Below, piece by piece: positions 1 through 3,502 of a stretch of DNA of 6,720 bases (the stretch's first letter is position 1; every line of letters starts with the position of its first letter). Under the pieces are notes generated by a model, which had not been told where the DNA came from, did no database searches, and saw only the letters and a list, made by a program, of their open reading frames with translations. The DNA comes from Actinomycetales bacterium (GTDB taxonomy: Bacteria; Actinomycetota; Actinomycetes; Mycobacteriales; Mycobacteriaceae). Location: NCBI GenBank assembly GCA_012838715.1, contig DUOR01000303.1, positions 1-6,720 on the forward strand, given 5' to 3'. A program made the position numbers and the translations under genes.

Positions 1-62
1 CCCGCCGCAAGCCGCGCCAGCTGCTGCGCCGCCGCAACGGCCGCCGCCGCCACCACAACTAG
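1..62 (+). CDS. C-terminal end of an unidentified protein with a basic tail (partial)
   Basis: The frame starting at base 3 reads RRKPRQLLRRRNGRRRHHN and stops at TAG (60-62). Ten of the 19 visible residues are arginine or lysine, followed by two histidines. A GC-rich hairpin lies just after the stop, as expected at a gene end. The other two plus frames give only low-complexity Ala/Pro-rich peptides with no stop at this point. A basic tail of this kind is common at the cytoplasmic end of membrane proteins and in nucleic-acid-binding proteins, but the fragment is too short to identify. That it is a real gene end is inferred from the tail, the stop and the hairpin. Confidence 0.45.
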   Translation, partial: RRKPRQLLRRRNGRRRHHN

Positions 63-67
63 GCCGC

Positions 68-87
68 GGGTCCGCCACGGCGGGTCC
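68..87 (+). terminator. GC-rich hairpin after the upstream gene, possible weak terminator
   Basis: Six bases after the TAG stop, the arms GGGTCCGCC (68-76) and GGCGGGTCC (79-87) can pair over nine positions, two of them G-U, around a two-base turn (or eight pairs with a four-base loop). No T tract follows, so intrinsic termination would be inefficient. The position supports a 3'-end role; the sequence alone does not prove it. Confidence 0.3.
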
Positions 88-123
88 CCTCAGGGCCGCC
101 CCGGGTCTGCTCGGGGCCGCTGC
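82..123. repeat. Degenerate 21-bp tandem repeat with ~10-bp sub-periodicity
   Basis: Copies at 82-102 and 103-123 match at 16 of 21 positions. The core GGGtCygC recurs at about 68, 82, 93, 103, 114 and 124, so from 82 onward the spacing is 10-11 bp, close to one DNA helical turn. The block lies between the upstream stop and the AT-richer patch. Function is unknown; it may be slippage in GC-rich DNA. Confidence 0.35.
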
Positions 124-168
124 GGGTCCGCTTGCCGACGACGTGACGGGCCTCACGCCCGAATTGGC

Positions 169-196
169 TTGCGGGCTCACTGAAATCCACTATTGT
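169..196 (+). promoter_or_regulatory. Possible weak promoter for the leader ORF and flavin reductase
   Basis: The stretch from about 155 to 215 is clearly less GC-rich than its surroundings. TATTGT (191-196) fits the actinobacterial -10 pattern TAnnnT. A poor -35 candidate, TTGCGG (169-174), lies 16 bp upstream. Transcription would begin near 203, inside the inverted repeats at 197-216, leaving a 5' leader of about 125 nt. Only the -10 is reasonable, so this is a candidate. Confidence 0.3.
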
Positions 197-216
197 TGAC
201 TTGTCACCAACTGGTG
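197..216. promoter_or_regulatory. Two abutting inverted repeats, candidate operator
   Basis: TGAC-TT-GTCA (197-206) has perfect 4-bp arms and a 2-bp centre. CACCA-AC-TGGTG (205-216) has perfect 5-bp arms and a 2-bp centre. They overlap by two bases and sit immediately after the candidate -10 (191-196), where a bound repressor would block transcription. Short palindromes in the most AT-rich part of a spacer are typical of operators for dimeric regulators, but no regulator gene is in view and the arms are short enough to arise by chance. Confidence 0.3.
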
Positions 217-228
217 TGGGTGGCGAAC

Positions 229-330
229 ATGACCATGTGCGCCGACGGGGCACCGTCGGAAAGCACCGCCACTACGCCGGCCAACACCGGCGCCGCCCCC
301 ACGAACCGAAACCACGGAGGAAACACATGA
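229..330 (+). CDS. Putative 33-aa leader peptide overlapping the reductase start (ATGA)
   Basis: An ATG at 229 opens 33 codons ending in TGA at 328-330, which overlaps the reductase ATG (327-329) in an ATGA arrangement. The peptide starts MTMCADGAPSES, is rich in Thr, Ala and Pro, and ends RNHGGNT. It has no recognisable domain, signal peptide or membrane segment. Upstream, GGGTGG (218-223) lies five bases before the ATG and could act as a weak ribosome binding site. The last codons (GGA GGA) contain the Shine-Dalgarno of the reductase, so ribosomes finishing the leader would occupy that site: a classic coupling layout. Third positions are GC-rich, but so is the whole region, so codon bias does not decide. 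A single Cys is present at residue 4. No homologue is recognised, and it may be an untranslated chance ORF. Confidence 0.3.
   Translation: MTMCADGAPSESTATTPANTGAAPTNRNHGGNT
242..292 (+). promoter_or_regulatory. Two perfect hairpins in the reductase mRNA leader
   Basis: Hairpin A pairs CCGACGG (242-248) with CCGTCGG (253-259) around a GGCA loop. Hairpin B pairs CGCCGG (275-280) with CCGGCG (287-292) around a six-base loop. The 3' arm of A (254-259) could instead pair with the 3' arm of B (287-292) with one G-U, so two exclusive folds are possible. Both hairpins lie inside the putative leader ORF and end 23 bases before the Shine-Dalgarno. No T tract follows, so any control would be on translation or on a factor-dependent step. 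GC-rich DNA makes such pairing common by chance. Confidence 0.3.
316..321 (+). promoter_or_regulatory. Strong ribosome binding site fixing the reductase start
   Basis: GGAGGA ends five bases before the ATG at 327, matching the anti-Shine-Dalgarno core at good spacing. It excludes the longer in-frame starts upstream (open back to TTG at 201), whose extra residues look like translated spacer. Confidence 0.85.
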
Positions 331-863
331 AGCTCGGAGTCATCACCGGAAGCACCCGCAAGGGCAACGTCGGCAAGTACGTCGGCGACTGGGTCATCGA
401 GAACCTCGGCTCGCGCACCGACGTCGAGATCAAGGACCTCCGCGTCGCCGACTACGACCTCGACTTCGTTTCCGAGGAGGTCATCCCGGGCCAGGCCAAC
501 GGCGAGTACGAGAACCCGAAGACCACCGTGTGGGCCGACGCCATCAAGGAGTGCGACGCCTACATCTTCGTCACCGGCGAGTACAACGCCGCCCCGCCGG
601 CCGCGTTCAAGAACGCCGTCGACCAGCTTTTCCCCGAGTGGGCGGACAAGCCCGTCGGCTTCGTCGGCTACGGCTTCGGCGGCGGCCAGCGGGCCATCAA
701 CCACTGGCGCGACATCACCAAGAACGTGAAGATGAAGGCCGTCGAGGCGACCACCAACTTCTTCCTGGGCGAGGAGCTGCCGGACGGCGTCTTCACCCCG
801 GCCGAGGGCAAGGCCGACGACCTGCAGAAGGTCGTCGACGAGATCGCCGCGCTGAACTCCTAG
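327..863 (+). CDS. NAD(P)H-dependent FMN reductase family flavoprotein
   Basis: This 178-aa cytoplasmic protein belongs to the NADPH-dependent FMN reductase / flavodoxin-like superfamily. Members bind FMN and use NAD(P)H to reduce flavin, quinones or related electrophiles; the physiological substrate cannot be read from the sequence. The N-terminal strand leads into GSTRKGNVGK (residues 8-17), the FMN phosphate-binding loop. TGEYN (83-87) and FKNAVD (94-99) form the central flavin-binding region, equivalent to the usual PEYN...LKNAID, with Gly in place of the usual Pro. GYGFGGGQRA (114-123) is the second glycine-rich flavin loop. The length is normal for the family, and there is no signal peptide or membrane segment. 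The start at 327 is set by GGAGGA at 316-321 and by homology beginning at MKLGVITGS. It appears monocistronic apart from the possible leader ORF, and is followed by two hairpins including a strong terminator. Family assignment is secure; the specific role is not. Confidence 0.92.
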   Translation: MKLGVITGSTRKGNVGKYVGDWVIENLGSRTDVEIKDLRVADYDLDFVSEEVIPGQANGEYENPKTTVWADAIKECDAYIFVTGEYNAAPPAAFKNAVDQLFPEWADKPVGFVGYGFGGGQRAINHWRDITKNVKMKAVEATTNFFLGEELPDGVFTPAEGKADDLQKVVDEIAALNS

Positions 864-874
864 TTCGCCGGCCC

Positions 875-900
875 GCGCCGCGGACCCCGGTTCGCGGCGC
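875..900 (+). terminator. Very stable hairpin just after the reductase stop
   Basis: GCGCCGCG (875-882) pairs perfectly with CGCGGCGC (893-900). The stem continues inward through a G-U, an A-T and two G-C pairs, giving about 12 pairs and a near-closed loop. It begins 12 bases after the stop. No T tract follows, so it may protect the mRNA 3' end or pause polymerase rather than terminate alone. Its 3' arm is also the start of the first copy of the direct repeat at 893-912. Confidence 0.45.
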
Positions 901-934
901 AAGCGCAACGCCCGCGCGGCGCAAGCGCAACGCC
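893..934. repeat. 20-bp exact direct repeat, 22-bp period
   Basis: Positions 893-912 and 915-934 are identical over 20 bases with a two-base spacer. Each copy contains GCGCAAGCGCAACGCC, itself built from two GCGCAA units. The pair sits between the stable hairpin (875-900) and the U-tract terminator (936-981). It is non-coding and looks like a recent local duplication. Confidence 0.9.
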
Positions 935-935
935 G

Positions 936-981
936 AAACCCGCAATCCGACCCCACGATGGGGCCCGATTGCGGGTTTTTT
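936..981 (+). terminator. Rho-independent terminator of the flavin reductase
   Basis: AAACCCGCAATC (936-947) pairs perfectly with GATTGCGGGTTT (967-978). After an internal mismatched stretch with one G-C pair, CCCC (951-954) pairs with GGGG (960-963) around ACGAT. Six T residues (976-981) follow the lower stem. This is a textbook intrinsic terminator for the plus-strand gene. In the minus direction only three T residues follow, so it could act bidirectionally for the convergent 777-aa gene, but less efficiently. Confidence 0.9.
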
Positions 982-1003
982 CGTGCGGGGCCAATCAGAC
1001 GCC

Positions 1004-1072
1004 GGCAGTCGGCAGTCGGCCATCGGCCCCGCCGCAAAAGTCGACCGTCGGCCCCACCACAAAGGTCGGCCC
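1004..1072. repeat. Short tandem repeats in the convergent spacer (7 bp x3, 25 bp x2)
   Basis: GGCAGTC occurs at 1004-1010 and 1011-1017, with GGCCATC at 1018-1024. It is followed by a 25-bp unit at 1023-1047 and 1048-1072 sharing 20 of 25 positions; four of the five differences are transitions. A further TCGGCCCC occurs at 1066. The block lies 16 bases beyond the stop of the 777-aa gene, in its 3' untranslated side. I see no T tract here for the minus strand and no coding function. Confidence 0.6.
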
Positions 1073-1087
1073 CGGCCCCGGCGCGAA

Positions 1088-3421
1088 TCAGAACAACGGC
1101 GGCTGCACCGGAACGCCCGGACCAGTCCCCGGGTCGGGGCGCTTGTACGGATCCTCGATGCCGGAATCCTGGGCGGCCGCATCCTTCGCGGCGTCGTCCT
1201 GCGCGGCGTCGTCCTCGCCGTCGTCGGCCTGATCCGCGTTCTCCCGCTCCCGCGGCTGCTCCGGGTCGATGGCGAACAGGACGGGCGCCGCGGCATCCGG
1301 GTCCCCGACGTCGCCGGCCACGTCCACGGCACCGGCGCGTTCGTCGATGAGGTCCGTCGCCGGATCGTAGGGGTCACCGAGCTCGGGCAGCAGGTCCTCC
1401 AGGCCCCGCGCCTCGCTGATGGCCCGGAGGCGATGGTGGATGAGCAGCAGCTTCGGGCCGCCGCCCTTCCCGGTCGCCCCGGCGATCTTGGCGGCGACGG
1501 TCTGCCAGCGGCCGTCGGCGTCGTCAAGCGCGTCGGCGAGCGCGTCGTCGGTGAACAGCCACAGCGACGTCGCCCCGCACTTCTCGCGCACGGCGACCGA
1601 ATCCAGCGCCACGGCGAGGCTGCGCGAGGGCACGCCGCGGACCATCGCGACGACCTCGACGCGATTGGCCACGAGCATGCTCGGCGGGGTCAGCAGCTGC
1701 GCCTTCTCGCCGACGGGGATGAGCTCCGGCGCCTCGGCGTGGATCATCTCCATCGCCTCGTCGACGGTCGGCTCCTGCCCGGTGAACCAGGCGGGCGTCA
1801 TCGCGGCGGCGACGGCCCGGATCGGCGCGCCGCCGGCGCCGTCGATGAGCAGGCCCAGCGCCTTCGCGCCGAGCGTCGTCCGGTGGACGAGGTTCATCCA
1901 GATGTCCTCGATGCCGTCGAACAGCGCACCGCAGCGCCACGCCAGCCGCGATTCGATGCAGCACGGGTACCACATCATTTCGTCGTCGAGCTCGGCGCCG
2001 AACATCACCAGGTGGCGGCGGGCCCGGCGGGCGACGGTCGCCATCATCTCGGCGGTGGGCATCCAGTCGGCGGAGTCCTCGCCGAGCCACCGGTCGGGGC
2101 CGCGCAGCCATCCGGCCACGAGCCACGCCCAACGCTGCGACGCGTCCGCGGAGAACCACTTCTGCGCCGACCGCGCCGTCGGCTGGCCGTCGGCGGGGTG
2201 GATGAAACCGGCCGCCGCGAGCATGCCGACGACCTCCGCCACGACGACGTCGTCGGCGCCCACCGCGGCGGCGAAATCGTTGACGGCCACCGCGCCGGCG
2301 AACTCCATCAGCGAACCGCCGAGGAAGCCGCCGTCCTCCCACGTCTGCATCAGCGTCGTGGCCACGGACACGGCGGCGGTGGCGGCGAGCACCTGCGACT
2401 CGGGGTCGACGACCGCGGGGCGCTGCTCCTCCGGGTGCGGCCGCGGAATCCATTGCCGCCCCATCTTCAGCGCCAGCGCCACCGGCGACAGCAGCGACGC
2501 GTTGTAGTCGAGGTCGTCGCGCACCGGCTCCTCGTGCGACACCGCCAGGTCGAGCTCGAACTGGCCGGGCAGGCGCGGGTGCACGTCGCCGGTGCTTTCC
2601 GACGCCGTCTCCGTCGTGTGCACCGGCTTCGGCACCTCGAAGCGGACGGCCAGCAGGTGGCGTTCGGCCCAGTCGACGGCCTCGGCGCGGCGCTCGCCCC
2701 AGTCCCGCTGGTCGAGGTAGACGCCTTCGCGGGCGAAGAGGAGCAGCTGCTTCTGGATGTGGTGCGGCGCCATCGCCACCAGGGTGCGCACCCGGCGGGG
2801 GCTGCACATGAAGGCACGGAGGCGGGCGAGCAGTTCATCGTCGGTGAGTTCCGCCGTTTCGGCCTCCGTCACGATGCCGAGGTCGAGCATCCGCTCGAGC
2901 AGCACGCCGCGGTCATTGAACTGCAGCAGGCAGTCGACGGGCGTGGCCATGGTGGGGTCCTGCATCAGGACGTCGGACACGTGCGGCGGCACGTTCCACA
3001 CGCCGACGGGTTCCTCCCATGCCAGTCCCAGGTCACGGGCGCGGCCGAGCAGGTCGGTGATGTCCGCGGCGGTCGCGGGGACGCGGGCGGTCGACGGCGG
3101 GCCGTCCCCGTCGTGGGGCATGGTGTCGGCCTCGGAGGCCCAGAAGGACACGGCGACGAGGTCGTCGACGGCGGCGGAATCCTCCAGCACGTGCACCATC
3201 TTGACCACGGCCATCACGTCCGGGGTGGCGGCCGACACGGACGCGTGGGCGGCGTCGCGGGTCATGAGCAGCTGCGCCGTCTCCGTCCGGGATCCCGGAA
3301 TCGGGACCCCCGGGCACGCGACGCTCAGGAGCCTCCGCAGCTCTGCATCGCCCAGCCGGACCACGTGGGCGCCGAAGTCCGGGCGGGCTGCATAGTCGAC
3401 CCTGCTCTCCATTCGGGCCAT
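1088..3421 (-). CDS. Divergent helicase-associated (XPB N-terminal-like, Rv0862c-type) protein
   Basis: This 777-aa protein is predicted soluble, with no signal peptide or membrane segment. The layout resembles the actinobacterial helicase-associated domain proteins (Rv0862c type). Residues 20-62 (LGDAELRRLL, PGVPIPG, then TRDAAHASV) match the family opening of a short helix, a Pro-rich turn and a Ser-Val helix. The region around 425-445 (QRWAWLVAGWLRGPDRW) matches the characteristic RW..L...WL block. Near the C-terminus, CGATSLWLFTDDALADALDD resembles the family's G-G-A-T..RF...S..RALD segment. The usual PLTYLVDDVARRHG-like block is not clearly present. This is recall from pattern, not a search, so the family is moderately supported and the function unknown. 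The family's XPB helicase partner is not in the window. The tail is acidic with a DDAAQ/DDAAK/DAAAQ repeat (737-751). The start is the first ATG after the glnE stop, with weak GGGA upstream; ATG at codon 4 is an alternative. It follows glnE by 81 bp in the same frame, probably as an operon. Confidence 0.6.
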   Translation of the reverse strand: MARMESRVDYAARPDFGAHVVRLGDAELRRLLSVACPGVPIPGSRTETAQLLMTRDAAHASVSAATPDVMAVVKMVHVLEDSAAVDDLVAVSFWASEADTMPHDGDGPPSTARVPATAADITDLLGRARDLGLAWEEPVGVWNVPPHVSDVLMQDPTMATPVDCLLQFNDRGVLLERMLDLGIVTEAETAELTDDELLARLRAFMCSPRRVRTLVAMAPHHIQKQLLLFAREGVYLDQRDWGERRAEAVDWAERHLLAVRFEVPKPVHTTETASESTGDVHPRLPGQFELDLAVSHEEPVRDDLDYNASLLSPVALALKMGRQWIPRPHPEEQRPAVVDPESQVLAATAAVSVATTLMQTWEDGGFLGGSLMEFAGAVAVNDFAAAVGADDVVVAEVVGMLAAAGFIHPADGQPTARSAQKWFSADASQRWAWLVAGWLRGPDRWLGEDSADWMPTAEMMATVARRARRHLVMFGAELDDEMMWYPCCIESRLAWRCGALFDGIEDIWMNLVHRTTLGAKALGLLIDGAGGAPIRAVAAAMTPAWFTGQEPTVDEAMEMIHAEAPELIPVGEKAQLLTPPSMLVANRVEVVAMVRGVPSRSLAVALDSVAVREKCGATSLWLFTDDALADALDDADGRWQTVAAKIAGATGKGGGPKLLLIHHRLRAISEARGLEDLLPELGDPYDPATDLIDERAGAVDVAGDVGDPDAAAPVLFAIDPEQPRERENADQADDGEDDAAQDDAAKDAAAQDSGIEDPYKRPDPGTGPGVPVQPPLF
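1169..1213 (-). repeat. 15-bp coding tandem repeat in the acidic tail
   Basis: Three five-codon units encode DDAAQ, DDAAK and DAAAQ (residues 737-751 of the 777-aa protein). The first two units share an exact 14-bp match (1187-1200 and 1202-1215 on the plus strand) at 15-bp period; the third is diverged. The repeat keeps frame and lies in a low-complexity, probably disordered acidic stretch before a Pro/Gly-rich end. Confidence 0.7.
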
Positions 3422-3439
3422 TATGTCCCATTGCGCAGC

Positions 3440-3499
3440 GGAATGGGAGTCGGAACGGCAGTCGGCATGGCGGTCGGCACGGGAGCCGGCACGGGAGCC
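3440..3499. repeat. Five tandem 12-bp repeats between glnE and the downstream gene
   Basis: Units on the plus strand are GGAATGGGAGTC, GGAACGGCAGTC, GGCATGGCGGTC, GGCACGGGAGCC and GGCACGGGAGCC, at 3440, 3452, 3464, 3476 and 3488. The two units nearest glnE are identical; divergence grows towards the downstream gene. The array ends three bases from the glnE stop and 18 bases from the downstream ATG, filling 60 of the 81 intergenic bases. The period is a multiple of three, so copy-number change would not alter the relative frame of the two genes. Function is unknown. Confidence 0.9.
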
Positions 3500-3502
3500 G
3501 GA

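Noticed and set aside
196..201. TTGACT as a -35 element
   Set aside because: A good -35 match, but no acceptable -10 lies 16-19 bp downstream (only GC-rich sequence near 218-226). The TAnnnT at 191-196 was preferred, with low confidence.
201..326. N-terminal extension of the reductase from TTG at 201
   Set aside because: The extra 42 residues are Arg/His-rich translated spacer, while a strong Shine-Dalgarno and the family's N-terminus both fix the start at 327.
204..1037. 277-aa minus-strand ORF opposite the reductase
   Set aside because: Val/Leu/Gly/Asp-rich antisense shadow of a well-supported gene; it also crosses the terminator.
793..1527. 244-aa minus-strand ORF overlapping the C-terminal part of the 777-aa gene
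   Set aside because: Arg/Pro/Ser/Thr-rich out-of-frame shadow with no recognisable motif.
1419..2507. 362-aa plus-strand ORF antisense to the 777-aa gene
   Set aside because: Low-complexity Ser/Ala/Thr composition typical of the antisense shadow of a GC-rich gene; no domain and no ribosome binding site seen.
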